Shown here one piece after another: positions 22,261-33,320 of a stretch of 64,000 nt of DNA (position 1 is the first letter of the stretch; every line of letters begins with the position of its first letter). A program made the translations under genes and the position numbers. Origin of the DNA: Sophora flavescens (taxonomy: Eukaryota > Streptophyta > Magnoliopsida > Fabales > Fabaceae); assembly GCA_030762895.1 (NCBI GenBank), contig CM061070.1, positions 105,797,054 through 105,861,053 on the forward strand. Reading direction: 5' to 3'. Under the pieces are notes generated by a model, which was not told where the DNA came from, did no database searches, and saw nothing but the letters and a program-made list of their open reading frames with translations.

Positions 22261-23382
22261 ATGGATAATTACATGTATGGATATTTGCCTAATGTTTATT
22301 ATGAGCAACCTTGCATGTATTATCCTAATTGTAGTGAGCCACCACCATACTATCCTAGCCAAGTGACCACCTCTGCACCTTCCACCTTGGATGAGATTGC
22401 TTCAATGCTACAACAAATGGAAGGGAACAATCAACGGATGGCACAACAAGATTTTGAATTTCAACGGATGATGGAAGCGAGCAATCTTGAATTTCAACAG
22501 AGGATGGAGGCTCAATACCAGAGGGACCAAGCTGAATCTCAAAAGTTGTGGGCTCTGATTGATCAAGTTACCGCCAACTCAGCTGCAATGTTAACTCCAC
22601 AGCCCATTGAGGAACATAAGGATTCGCAGATGGTTATTCCTGAAAATACTTTTGATGATAATTCTGATGATGATACTTCTGTTGATGAGGAATTATGTGT
22701 TGAATCCCCTGATTCTAATGATTGTTATTGTGATGGTACTGCTGCTTTGTGTATACACTGTTATGCAGGTTTATACTTGAAAGGAAACAAAGAAAATGAG
22801 GATCAGGAGGATCAGGAGAACATTCGCTCCACCGTGCTTGAGGATAAAGAAGAATCTTTGGTTTTAGATGCAGGTGTTGAAAGTGATGGGGTGGATGAAC
22901 CGTGTGCAGAAAGTCCAGACAATCATATCTTTACTAACTTAGTTTCTTTTACTACATGTACTAACTGTACTGACACTAACCCGTGTGCTGTTTGTGCTGG
23001 GTTTCTTGACTCTATTTTGCAGGATGATAATGAGAATGAAGCAGCACCGTTAACCATTTCTAACTGTTTACCATTTCCCCATGAGGAGCCACCAGCTCTA
23101 GATTTTGCACCCTTGGATTTTGCACCATGGCCGATCCAAGAGGTTGAGCCCCGATTCTATTGGGGAGATTTTATTGAGAAAGAGGTCATCTGTGACCCGA
23201 GAGGTAGTGAGAAGTCCGCCGCACTGGGTGGAGTCATTATAATTGTCAAGTGCTCACCTCCGCATCAAAGCTGCAAGTTAGGGAGGCTTGGAATGAATTT
23301 CAGTCCTTTGGCTACCATGTGGGACTTATGTTACAAGCAGTGGGATCCTGGTGGAACCACCACCTGCAATGAGCTTTCTTAA
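22261..23382 (+). CDS. Unknown element-encoded protein (MDNY...DPRGSE...WDPGG family)
   Basis: An intact frame of 373 residues from ATG 22261 (an in-frame stretch upstream has no ATG). I recognise no named family. Visible parts: a tyrosine/proline-rich N-terminus (MDNYMYGYLPNVYYEQ); a glutamine/methionine-rich coiled coil at about residues 45-105; a very acidic middle; two cysteine clusters (CYCDGTAALCIHC and CTNCTDTNPCAVC) that could bind metal; and a C-terminal part with DPRGSE and WDPGG. The related but broken ORF at 48869-49897 in another element shares the MDNY start and both C-terminal motifs. It is the only ORF of a non-autonomous element with a tRNA-Asp primer, so it may be a derived gag or an accessory protein. 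There are no polymerase motifs and no similarity to RPS12. Confidence 0.75.
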   Translation: MDNYMYGYLPNVYYEQPCMYYPNCSEPPPYYPSQVTTSAPSTLDEIASMLQQMEGNNQRMAQQDFEFQRMMEASNLEFQQRMEAQYQRDQAESQKLWALIDQVTANSAAMLTPQPIEEHKDSQMVIPENTFDDNSDDDTSVDEELCVESPDSNDCYCDGTAALCIHCYAGLYLKGNKENEDQEDQENIRSTVLEDKEESLVLDAGVESDGVDEPCAESPDNHIFTNLVSFTTCTNCTDTNPCAVCAGFLDSILQDDNENEAAPLTISNCLPFPHEEPPALDFAPLDFAPWPIQEVEPRFYWGDFIEKEVICDPRGSEKSAALGGVIIIVKCSPPHQSCKLGRLGMNFSPLATMWDLCYKQWDPGGTTTCNELS

Positions 23383-24069
23383 CCCTTTCTCCTTTTTAAT
23401 TTTTTTTTCCTTGTTTTATTTCTGTTTTATTGTCAATAATGCTCCTGAATAATTTGAGAAGCTCAGGAGTTGTGTTAAGTCTAGTATTGGCAAGTTTATT
23501 GGATTTGATTAATTTTTGCATAGATGATTGCATGATATGTATTGACTGTTTACCCCTAGGATTTGGAAAATTTTTGAAAATTTGATCCCCATGAGATTGA
23601 AAACTGAACTTTGAGATTTTATTATGATGGCATGATTTATGATAAGTTTGGGGTGATAGGAAGCACACAATAGGGATAGAATCTCTTTCAAATAATTTGC
23701 AAAAATGTCCAGGTGAGGTTTTTGAGCCTCCAACATGTTTTAAACTGTGTGAAAATCACTTTTTAAGTTGCACTTTCCTGAATTTGCTTGAATCTCTTTT
23801 TGATTTGCATGATTATGTGTTTGCTTCAGATGATTTAGGCATTTTCTTTGTAAATAGCTACTTAGCCTAAAATAACCATTCCTAATGCATGTTCCTTAGT
23901 TAGCCCCATTGAGCCTATTAGCCTTTAATTCTTGATAACCTAATGTTATAAGCCCAAAAATCTGGAAAACCATGTTAACCCGATCTTAGGATTAGGAGAG
24001 CATGTAATCTTAGAATGGGTGCAAGAAACTAAAGTTTGGGGTGGCTGCAAGGTGCAATGTGTTGTTTGG

Positions 24070-24255
24070 GATTAGGAAAAATAAAAAAAAGAAAAAAAAT
24101 AAAAGTGGAAAAATAAAAAAAAAAAAAAAAAAAGTTGAAAAAAAAATTAAAAAAAAAATGAAAAAAAATAATAAAAGTGCAAAAATGGCAAAAAGAAATA
24201 AAAAGGCTGTAGCCACCCAGAAGTGTAAAAAAAAAAAAAAAAAAAAAATTAAGAA
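24070..24255 (+). repeat. A-rich low-complexity tract inside non-autonomous element 1
   Basis: Runs of A interrupted by G, T or TG would read as almost pure lysine or phenylalanine; this is composition, not a gene. Element 2 has a similar purine-rich stretch at 51040-51120, between its ORF and 3' LTR. Confidence 0.85.
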
Positions 24256-24785
24256 AGGAACTTGAGTGAATTTCAAAGTGTAAATAATGTTCATGCTCTC
24301 TTAGTTCCTAGGGTCTTCAGCCTAGTTCCTTTGTATATCCTACCCTTAGCCAGGCCCCATTACAACCCATAAAAGACCTTCTGATGTTGCTTGTATATTT
24401 TCTGTGGGAACTATTTAGAGATGAAAATCAAATTTATGGGAAGTGCTCTTAAAAGTGAAATTGAGTGAAAGCCTAGACACAAATTGAGCGATTGAGTGAA
24501 ATACAAATTTTCCTTGTGAGGAAGGCAGTTGTTTGATTTTGGGTGATCTCCCTTTTGTGTGTGACTTGGATCCCCAGCTTAGATTTCTGATTGTCTGAAT
24601 AATGAAATTCTCAATTGTTTAGAATAAATGAATGTGGGGATTACTTTGCTTGGAAGGGGGGAACATTGAAAAGAAAAAAAATAATTTCTTTGAAAAATTG
24701 CTTGAAATCTGTGTGAAAGTTGATTGAGTCCTTAAGCTTGCCATATGTTGCCAGGTCTTGAGTCTTTTTAAGTTTTTGAGTGTAG

Positions 24786-24824
24786 TTTGCTTGGGGACAA
24801 GCAAAGTTTAAGTTTGGGGTATTT
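24786..24824 (+). promoter_or_regulatory. Hairpin plus polypurine tract before the 3' LTR (element 1)
   Basis: TTTGCTTGGGGACAAGCAAA can fold into a short hairpin. It is followed by aagtttggggtatttt, the likely plus-strand primer tract, and then by the LTR at 24825. Two similar agtttggggt motifs lie upstream, near 23645 and 24033. Confidence 0.65.
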
Positions 24825-26111
24825 TGATGAGCCTCTGTTTGACTGGTTTTATAACTAGTAAAGACCTTGGCTTTGTGCTAATTTTATATCATTTTTACCC
24901 AAATTAGACTTGATTGTCCTTAAGTAATATTTTGAGTCTGTAAATTGTTTTTTATGTTAATTTAGTTGATTTAGAGTGAATAAAGTATTTACTTTTATTT
25001 TCTATTTTCAGGTAAATAAAATAAAATAAATCCGGAGCCACTCGCCCGCGAATGATCTCTCGCCCGCGAGTATTGCAACCATGAAAAAGTCGAGAGACGA
25101 TCACGGCTTGCCCTTGTTGAAGATCACAGCGTTGGCAATTCTGAAATTGAAGCGTTCGCCTCGCGAGCATTCCTTCGCCTCGCGAGTCTTGGAAGATCAG
25201 AAGCCATCACGGTTTGGGCGTGTTGAATGCCACGGGCGTAACAGTTGGAAGATGAAGAGTTCGCCTCGCGAAGGATGTGCTCGCCTCGCGAGAAGACAAA
25301 GAGTTGCAGACCTTTCATGTTTTTCGCCTCGCGAGAAGTGCTTCGCCTCGCGAGTACTCCGACTCGAAACGTGTATATAAGCGGTCTTAGGCAGAAATGA
25401 AGAGAAGTTAGTCGAGAGTTAGCCGATTTTGGCTAGTCTTTGATAGTCGTAGTAGTAGTTTATTTTCCTTCCTTTTCTTTTATGTTTATTTTTGTAATGG
25501 AGAGTTAGTCTCCTAGATTAATCTCTTGTAATTGGTTTTGTTAACACTTGAGGTTCCGTATTCCATGATTAGTTGCTTTTCTCTTTTCAATGCCATGTCT
25601 GTATGTTTCTGTTTGTTATTTCAGTAATGTATGGTGTGGTATTGTTTCATCTCGGTGATGTAATGTTCCTATATATAATCGCGTTTGTTATTTCGCGTGT
25701 GTTCATTCATGTTCGTTTGTTCATGAGAGCTTAACCCCGTTTGTTATTTCGGGAATAGGAACGTACATCTGTAGTAGCGTTTTCGTTTGTTAATTGTTGC
25801 TACAACCGGGAGGGGATTAGTATCTGCTTAGGATTTGCATGAACCAATGATAGTGGGAAACTGAAAACAGTAGGCTAATCGCTTTTGTTTATTTGCTAAT
25901 TCCTTAAACTGCTTTGCTTCTTTTCTCTGTTTTTATTTTGTTTCCTTTATTTTATTTTAATCTCAAAACCCCCATTTCTAACTTTTACTAATTTTTCTGT
26001 TAATAATAACAACACCTAAAGAGTCCTTGAGAGACGATCCGAGTTGTCGCTCTATACTACATTATTTTTGTAAACGCTCGTTCTTTTTGGCGCGTGGCGA
26101 CAGCGCGGTCA
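24825..26111 (+). repeat. 3' LTR of non-autonomous element 1
   Basis: 1287 bp, differing from the 5' LTR by scattered single changes and small indels, for example in the palindrome array. Confidence 0.93.
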
Positions 26112-27089
26112 GTAGCTGATCATAGAGGAGCCAGTGTTCAAGAGGAGGAGCTGGAAATGGAGTTCCAGCAGCAGGACTGCCGATGGCCAGACCTCAGGCC
26201 ACCGGGAGTGTGTTTACTGTGAGGGGAGCTGAATCCTCTCAATCTGGGGATCTTATACGAGGTATGTATTTGATATCTGGTAGACTTTGTTTGTTTGTCT
26301 AAGTAGCATGATAGACAAGAAAGTGATGAGAATTTTGTTGAGGTGTAGTTGTGACTGGTAGGATGTGAACCCTTAAGATCAATATCAGTGAGTGAGACAA
26401 TTATTATACGTCAAATGTTGATCGAGGCATAGTGTTACTAAGAGAATCTAAGGTAATGATCAAATACTCGTAGTTAGTATGGATGGTATGAATTTGGAAG
26501 ATTAAAGGAAAAGTACCTATAGTAGTTTTACCTAAGATGAATATGAGCAGGAAAGATAACTTCTTTTGGTTTTAATTGCATTAAGAGGTGCAATAATATT
26601 CTTTTGAGGATTAAGATGTGTGATTTTGATATAATCTGGAATAGTGGAATACGCTACAAGGATCTAAGTCTGTGAATGGATACATTAAGTAGGAAGTTAG
26701 GGTAGTATTGATTGCGGTGTTAATTGTAGAAGTTAGATGTTGGAATTGATTGTGGTGATAATTGCGGGAGTTAGATGTTGAAATAAGGTCCTCTAGTGGA
26801 TCAGTAGTAAGAAGAAGGAAATGATTAAGTTTTAATTATGTCCTTCAAAGATGATAGATCAAGGTGAAATGTTAAGGACAATCAATATAACGTAGTGATG
26901 GAATGTTTCGAGGATAAATAGAACAATATAAGAATGAATTCTGTTATGAAGTTACTGCTGTCACCTAGGGGAAAGATAGCGATGAGAAATATAATGTGGG
27001 ATCTTTAGATTAAGATACGATTACAAGATGAGGTCTAGTTTTGAGTTAAGAAATTCCGAGGACGGAATTTTTTTTTAGAGGGGTAGTAA
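26112..27089 (+). other. Remaining interior of the 16526-28824 element
   Basis: It continues from 20849 across the nested insertion. Reading frames are short; a first stretch (gaggagccagtgttcaagag) is open for about 35 residues. No gag, protease or polymerase motif is visible. The end (agaggggtagtaa) is the polypurine tract. Confidence 0.6.
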
Positions 27090-28824
27090 TGTAACAGCCT
27101 GATTTTAATTATGCTGTTCAACTGGTTAAAATATAATTAATTATATTTTAATCTGAGAGTTACAAAGTGTTTTTGAATAAAACAAAATCATATTCATAGT
27201 CTACTTTATGGTAGAGGGTTATGGTAAAATTTTCGGTTGAAAATTCCGAGTAAAGCTTCGGTCCGTGTTTTCACTGTCGGTACAAGTTTACTGTGCAGAA
27301 AACCTAATTTTTACCCGTGAACGAGATATTTAGTGTTTTTATTATTTTTCCTTCAACTTTGGTTATTTTGAAAATTTTCGTTCAAAAATAAAATAAAATA
27401 TTTTATTCCGGCGAAAACGTTGAAAATATTACGATCGGAAATGCAACCGGGTATGAAATGGAGCAGAATAGGAGACATAAAAGGCATGAGGTGAGATGAG
27501 GGAGTGAGGTGACTCACTAGAGGTATGGCCTAAGCTACCTCCTACAAAGTGGTCATGATGGACTTTTTGAAATATATCATATTATATTTTAAAAACCTAT
27601 TTTTCTCTTTCCTCTTCACCCAAACAAGTCTTAAAGACAAAACTTGCTCTCCAAGTATAGGTGTTGTTGTCCACAACCGTGTATTGGTGATATAATACAC
27701 AAGGACAAAAGTGTATCGGTAATATAATACACAAAGACAAAAGTGTATTGGTAATATAATACGCAAGGGCATCTGTGTATTGGTAATATAATACATCGTG
27801 TATTGGTAATATAATACACGCAAAATACTTCTGTGTATTGGTAATATAATACACCGTGTATTGGTAATATAATACACGTAAAACATTTATGTGTATTGGT
27901 AATATAATACACGTAAAACACTTCTGTGTATTGGTAATATAATACACCGTGTGTTGGTAATATAATAGACGTAAAATCAAGAATTCTCGCAAGACCACTT
28001 CCACCTTAGGGAATGGGGGTGGAACGCCTTAACGGGAATGAGGGTGGAACACCTTAACGTGAATGGAGGTGTGCACTAGGTGGAACATCCTAACGGGAAT
28101 GAGGGTGTGCCCCGATGCAAATGAGGGATGGTGACAGGAGTGGTAGTGGCCACGATAACGTAAAGACATGGTAACAAGATTAGAGAGGTTACGTGTTAGA
28201 TTGCCTGAGAATAAGGGTAGAGGATGATATATATTGACCTGAGGATGATTCGTTAGTTATGTGTGTTGATTGTCTATGACAATTACTGTATAATTTACTA
28301 TGACTCTTTTCCGCTTTTTGATGATAGAACTGTTTCTTATCCCTTATGTTTCTGTATTTTTGTGGGTTACGTTGGTTTACGTTAGAAGACCCGATGGAGG
28401 GTTACGTTGCTGAGGAGCTGGACGGAACTCTGTATGAAATGGAGATTGCTGAGAAGTTGGATGGAACTCCTTACTAACTAGACGCTGGGGGTTGAGCTGT
28501 GATCCATGGCGATTAGAGTCTAGACATTATGGCCAGTGTGTCTAAGGAGTATTTTTATATTTCCGCTAAGTACATCTGTATTAATTTTATGCCTGTGAGG
28601 GATCCTACTGAGAGGATACCCTCAACAGTGTTTTGGTATTGTAATGAGCAATTAGGTGAGTATTTACATATGTTAAAGTTGTTGTGTTTTTAAATTAGCA
28701 GAAGTTATGTGATAATTAAATAAGTTTTAATTTTTACGTACTTTTCAAGATAAGCGCGCGGTTAAGAATTGATTTAAGAAGGTAATTAATATAATGACAC
28801 AAAGAGGCACAACGGGGTGTCTCA
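27090..28824 (+). repeat. 3' LTR (1.7 kb), with a large internal deletion
   Basis: It matches the 5' LTR from both ends, but jumps from the equivalent of 17116 to that of 19586 at the shared CAAG (near 27655). It therefore lacks 2469 bp including the TATA box and the 83/127 minisatellite. It has 10 rather than 7 palindromic units at 27679-27970, which accounts for most of the remaining length difference. Confidence 0.88.
27679..27970 (+). repeat. Palindromic minisatellite, 10 units
   Basis: The same 22-bp self-complementary unit as in the 5' LTR, expanded by three units here. Confidence 0.85.
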
Positions 28825-28953
28825 GTTAGCACTTAGTGCTTTTAGCCATGTCATCAGATGCTCGACTAAAGTAGACGAGTGAAGCATAAAGAAAATAGAC
28901 GAGTCAAGCATATAAATTTAGACAAGTAAATTTTCAGACACATCAGCATACAC

Positions 28954-29307
28954 TCATTCAGACACATTATGCATATTAAGATTCCTTTTAATAAAAACAA
29001 ATCTATGTTCACTTAAAGGTTTAGTAAAGATATTTGTCCACTGATACTCAGTGTTCACAAACATAATTTCAAAGACACCTTTTTGCACATAATCTCTGAT
29101 AAAATGATGCTTTATTTCTATAAGCTTTGCTTTAGAATGCTGTATGGGATTTTTAGACAAGTTAATAGCACTAGGATTATCACACCAAACATGTATATTA
29201 TGCTCAAACATTGCATAATCTTCAAGTTGAAATTTTACCCAAAGCAATTATGAACAACAACTTGCTGCAAATATATATTCAGCTTCAACAGTTGAGAGAG
29301 CAATGGT
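28954..29307 (-). pseudogene. Copia A pol, C-terminal end of RNase H
   Basis: Minus-strand translation shows LWVKFQLEDYAMFEHNIHVW, CDNPSAINLSKNPIQHSKAK, IEIKHHFIRDYVQKG and IFTKPLSEHRF, the typical end of a Copia RNase H. It is separated from the rest of pol by the solo LTR inserted at atggt (29303-29307). The spacer to its left (28830-28953) has several TAGACGAGT-like words. Confidence 0.88.
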
Positions 29308-29499
29308 TGTGACACCCTAAACCCGGCGTCACATGGTTACCCAATTGCGGAAATATTTCTGATTTACAATGCTGGTTACTTTCTAAAAGTATCATTTTCT
29401 CGATGGATGAGTACACTAAAAATGGTAGTTAATTTTTTTTTTTTGAGATGAAGTAAGATAAATGTGATGAACACTCAGAACATGAATTAAAAACAACAT

Positions 29500-29517
29500 A
29501 TATATATATATATATAA
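29500..29517. repeat. (TA)n microsatellite in the solo LTR
   Basis: An uninterrupted alternating TA run in an otherwise ordinary stretch. Confidence 0.9.
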
Positions 29518-29843
29518 AATGTCCCAATGAAAACCAAGTTTCAGTACATAAGGTAGGGCCTTATCAATGACCATTGTAACAGATTTAGACATCTAGGAAT
29601 TACAACTTAAAAGAGAGTAAGTAAGACACAGGGAAAGAGGGTCCGGAATCACATCCAAAAGATAACTCTAAAAGTTAGATGACGGAAGATAATCCGCAAA
29701 ATGCTCCAAACTGGTTACTGACACTGGCTGCAAGCAGGGTCTCCACAAAGGCTCCCACGAGACGAGACCTCAGGTAATGGATCTATAATGTCGCCGCCCT
29801 CATCAACAGAATCGTCGTCGTCGTCATGATCCATAACGTGATC

Positions 29844-30221
29844 CTACGGCTCATCTTCCTCCATGACCTCATCGAAGTCCTCCTCAGGGTCCTCCTCAGG
29901 ATCCTCCTCAGGGTCCTCCACGGGGTCCTCCTCAATCGGCGCTGCCGGCTCTACGTCTAGAGGGGGTGGCTCATGTAGCAGTCTGCGAGTTCGCAGTGCG
30001 TGAAGGTAATACCAGATCGGAGGCAGAGCTACCCTCCTTGTTTCCATAGTGTGGCTTCTACGGCTTGGGTCTCCGTCAGCATTTAGATCGGTTGTGGTGA
30101 TGGCTCCGTGGTATGTGGCAGATGTCGCCCCTGGGTGTATCTGCCATGCCCCAGCATCCCCTGCATCGTCGAAGACCTCAGTCTTTGATGTTGTCGGCAC
30201 CAGCTGGATATTGGGATCCAA
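29844..30221 (-). CDS. Hypothetical 125-residue ORF inside the solo LTR, acidic repeat end
   Basis: The ORF lies in the sense direction of the LTR, between its promoter and its 3' end. It opens MDPNIQLVPTTSKTEVF, has a moderately basic middle with IWYYLHALRTRRLLHEP, and ends in repeated EDPEEDPEEDP encoded by a 12-bp tandem repeat (29880-29930). Local GC is higher than around it. I do not recognise it. It could be a remnant of a leader-encoded protein or a chance ORF. No counterpart was seen in the solo LTR 58507-63222. Confidence 0.35.
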   Translation of the reverse strand: MDPNIQLVPTTSKTEVFDDAGDAGAWQIHPGATSATYHGAITTTDLNADGDPSRRSHTMETRRVALPPIWYYLHALRTRRLLHEPPPLDVEPAAPIEEDPVEDPEEDPEEDPEEDFDEVMEEDEP

Positions 30222-32149
30222 CTGGACTCATGTACATACGACGATACCAAAAGGAAGAGAGAATAACAAGTAGAAATGAAATAGTGAGATACCGACACCG
30301 GATATATCGCACAACAACCATACACATGATACATACAACACCTTGACATATTAACATTTTAAACATTAATCATAAGTAAACAATAAGTATTATCTCAGTG
30401 GGTTTCATACCCGAATCAATCAATTTTATAAAGATAATGCATGACACTTCAATCATCAGGCTCTAATCTTAAACTTATGAGATACCATCACCATTTTATC
30501 ATTAAGAAATAAAGAGTTGATCAAGCTCATACGCCCCGTTTGGCAAGTTGTCTCCGTCACCTCATGCACCCGGATCAACATCATCACGAATCCCTTATAA
30601 TGGCCATTCGGATGTATACCTCATTGAATACCACATCTTAATCGGGTAGTCGGATAACTCAAGCACGTCTGCCAAGGGGAAATGCGTATGAATAAAATAT
30701 TTTTTATTGACAAGACTTTTCTTTGTGTTCTCTCTTTTCCGTTTGCTGAAGCCCAAAGCTAACGACTCTTCACAATTTCTATCACTTAAAAATTAATAAC
30801 ACAGGACGCATAGTCCAAGTGTTCAATCACAACACCTTAGACCGCGGCCGCAGCCCAAGGTTGTGGTTGTAGAAACAATTATAATTTTATCCATGTTTTA
30901 TTTCAACATGATAAGGACTCCTAGCCCATAACAACGAAATTAGGATACACAATCCTCAATTCAAAAATTAAGACTCCTAGCCCATAATATCACGATTAGG
31001 ACCCTTGGTCCATAATTCTTGACACGGATCCCAGATCACGTGCATAAACTGAATACTAGAGGCGACGTCTCGCGAACTAGTATTCTCTTTCACATGTGCT
31101 TACTTTTCGCTCAGTGAAAATCAAAAACCAAAACAAAACATCGGTCACTTATCCAAGTAACCGGAACGTTTCTAAATCATTTAGGTGAAAATATTTTCCT
31201 TTACAAATTCTTTTATAAAACATTTATGAAATTCGTTTGCTTTTGAAATCCTTGATGAAATAAAGTCAACTATTTTCAAAGGGGTTTTCCTTCATAAAAC
31301 ACATAGTTCGAAAAGGTTTTCTCTCGTACCAACTTTGGATCATAAAAAGGTAATTTCTATTGTCTTAAAAACACTTCAACGTTTCTTTTCAAAATAAGAA
31401 TCTCATTTTCTTGAAGTAAGCGTTTTAAATAAGGAACTTTTATAACTGAAACCAATACTTTCAAAGTTCTATTCAAGGCTTATTAAGGCTTTTAATCCTT
31501 TATAATCATTGTGCACAGACTCAAGTTCGGCTTCTCAAACTTCAATCAACAGTAATATATTCTCAACAATTATATCACAGTTAACGACAGTTCATCACAT
31601 ATATAGATAATTCATAACACTTTAAAGCAAGTAATGTTCAACTTCAAGTAATAACCACAATAGTTCAAGTAAACAAGTTATTCAAGTATTGGCTCCATAT
31701 CACAATAATATTCAAATCACTCAAGTAAACACATACACACATACATATAGTCATTGAATATCCCTAGGCAATCCCCTCTTACTTTCTGTGAAGGTAAGAA
31801 GATTAGATGCTCGACGAGGTAAGTCACGAACGTTCTCGTTCCCTCCGCGATGGAAGTCTAAGGTTATGAACACAAAATCACAAGTTAAAATCAAAACAAG
31901 AACACTAAACCATAAGGTATAGGTTCGGCCAAGACTAGTTCTTAGGGTTAGTGATTCCCAAAAATTATACAACTCATGGATTTATGATCCTTAAGTGTTA
32001 GGAGTTCATAAACAATGATCTTTTAACGAAGTTGAATTAAAGTTCCACTAAGTTAACAACATAGGGCATTCGGCCAAGGCTAGTAAAATAGGCTAGCATT
32101 CACTAAACTTTCCAATATCTTGGGTTTAGCATCCATATGTGTTAAGGAG

Positions 32150-32760
32150 CTCAAAACCATGATCATTTTGGAAAAATGAAAATAACACATACTAGCTTTA
32201 ATAACATAAAATAAACAAGTTATAAATGCTTAACTTTCCAATCTCTTAGACTTAGCATCCAAATATCTTATGAAGCTCAAGTCCATGATCATCTTAGAAA
32301 AATGAAAGTAACACATACTAGTTTTAACAACATAAAATAAACAAGTTATAAATTCTTAAACTTTCCAATCTCTTAGACTTAGCATCCAAATATCTTATGG
32401 AGCTCAAGTCCATGATCATCTTGGAAAAATGAAAATAACACATACTAGCTTTAATAACATAAAATAAACAAGTTATAACTCCTTAAACTTTCCAATCTCT
32501 TAGACTTAGCATTCAAATATCTTATGGAGCTCAAGCCCATGATCATCTTGGAAAAATGAAAGTAACACATACTAGCTTTAACAACATAAAATAAACAAGT
32601 TATAAATCCTTAAACTTTCCAATCTCTCAGACTTAGCATCCAAATATCTTATGGAGCTCAAGTCCATGATCATCTTGTAAAAATGAAAGTAACACATACT
32701 AGTTTTAACAACATAAAATAAACAAGTTATTAAGAGTTCTAAATCCATGATCAATACTTG
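32150..32760 (-). repeat. LTR minisatellite, plain 126-127-bp units
   Basis: The landmark catgatcatctt falls near 32284, 32411, 32538 and 32664, spacings of 126-127. Each unit has ataaaataaacaagttataa and ctttccaatctcttagactt blocks. It corresponds to the long unit of the 83/127 array at 17600-18720; the 83-bp unit is absent here. Confidence 0.85.
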
Positions 32761-33312
32761 AAAAGTTGAAACATAGTATCCTAGGCCTACTTATTCATAT
32801 TTTTTGGCCATCATAGGAACAAGCTATCAAAACTTCCAAGATTTATAGATTCAAGATCAAGAGATAGTTAGAAACTCAAACACATGATCATATTCCAAAA
32901 GTTGAAACAAAAACTTCTTAGGTCACAAATGCAAGCATTTGGCCTTCATTGGAAGAGATGGATAGAGATTTTTGTTTGACACAACCTCTTCGTATGTGAA
33001 AATATAAGTTAATACAAGACTATAGAAAGTGGTTTCAACTCAAAATGAGTTTTCTACCATTTTAGAGAGATTTTAGAAGTTTATAGCATATAAAGAACAC
33101 ATAAAGTAAACTAAGAAATAAAATATGAAACTTGAAAAAAGATTCATATGAGAGAATTACCCTTAGTATAAGGAAGAACTTTAATGAAGAGCTTAAGTAG
33201 AAAAGATGAATAAAAACTAAAGCTTTAAGAGCTTGAACTTTAAGAAGAAAGGAAGAAGATGAACTTTAATGGAGGTTGAATGAGGAAGATGATGAAGTGA
33301 AAATGGAAGGGG

Positions 33313-33320
33313 TATATATA
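33313..33320 (-). promoter_or_regulatory. LTR TATA box (solo LTR, minus)
   Basis: TATATATA followed on the minus strand by a CT-rich leader, in the same relative position as TATATAA in the 16526 LTR. Confidence 0.5.

Larger units (their letters stand above)
20850..26111 (+). mobile_element. Non-autonomous LTR element 1 (tRNA-Asp primer, one ORF of unknown function)
   Basis: LTRs at 20850-22141 and 24825-26111 (TGATGAGCC...GCGGTCA) are almost identical. The duplication gtagc flanks both ends (20845-20849, 26112-26116). The primer site TGGCGCCGTTGCCGGGGA at 22147 is complementary to the 3' end of plant tRNA-Asp(GUC), as in Athila-like Gypsy elements. The interior holds one ORF (22261-23382), then a long untranslated stretch with A-rich tracts and repeated agtttggggt motifs, then the polypurine tract. 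There is no protease, reverse transcriptase or integrase. Near-identical LTRs indicate a recent insertion. Confidence 0.93.
16526..28824 (+). mobile_element. Gypsy-like non-autonomous element with very long LTRs, inserted in Copia A
   Basis: LTRs begin TGTAACAGCCTG at 16526 and 27090 and end GTGTCA/GTCTCA at 20659 and 28824. The 5-bp duplication gttag flanks the whole (16521-16525 and 28825-28829). A primer site TGGTATCGGAGC follows at 20663 and the purine tract agaggggtagtaa precedes 27090. Once the nested element 20850-26111 is removed, only about 1.17 kb of interior remains, with no gag or pol, so it cannot move by itself. LTR architecture and size recall chromovirus (Tekay-type) Gypsy elements; that is inference. 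The two LTRs differ greatly in length (4134 against 1735 bp). Confidence 0.88.

Noticed and set aside
24010..24294. Lysine-rich (plus) and phenylalanine-rich (minus) ORFs
   Set aside because: They come from an A-rich low-complexity tract; composition explains them.
21132..25380. ORFs rich in SPRE/ASRVL over the palindrome arrays
   Set aside because: Repeated translation of TCGCCTCGCGAG palindromes in the LTR; no independent evidence for a protein.
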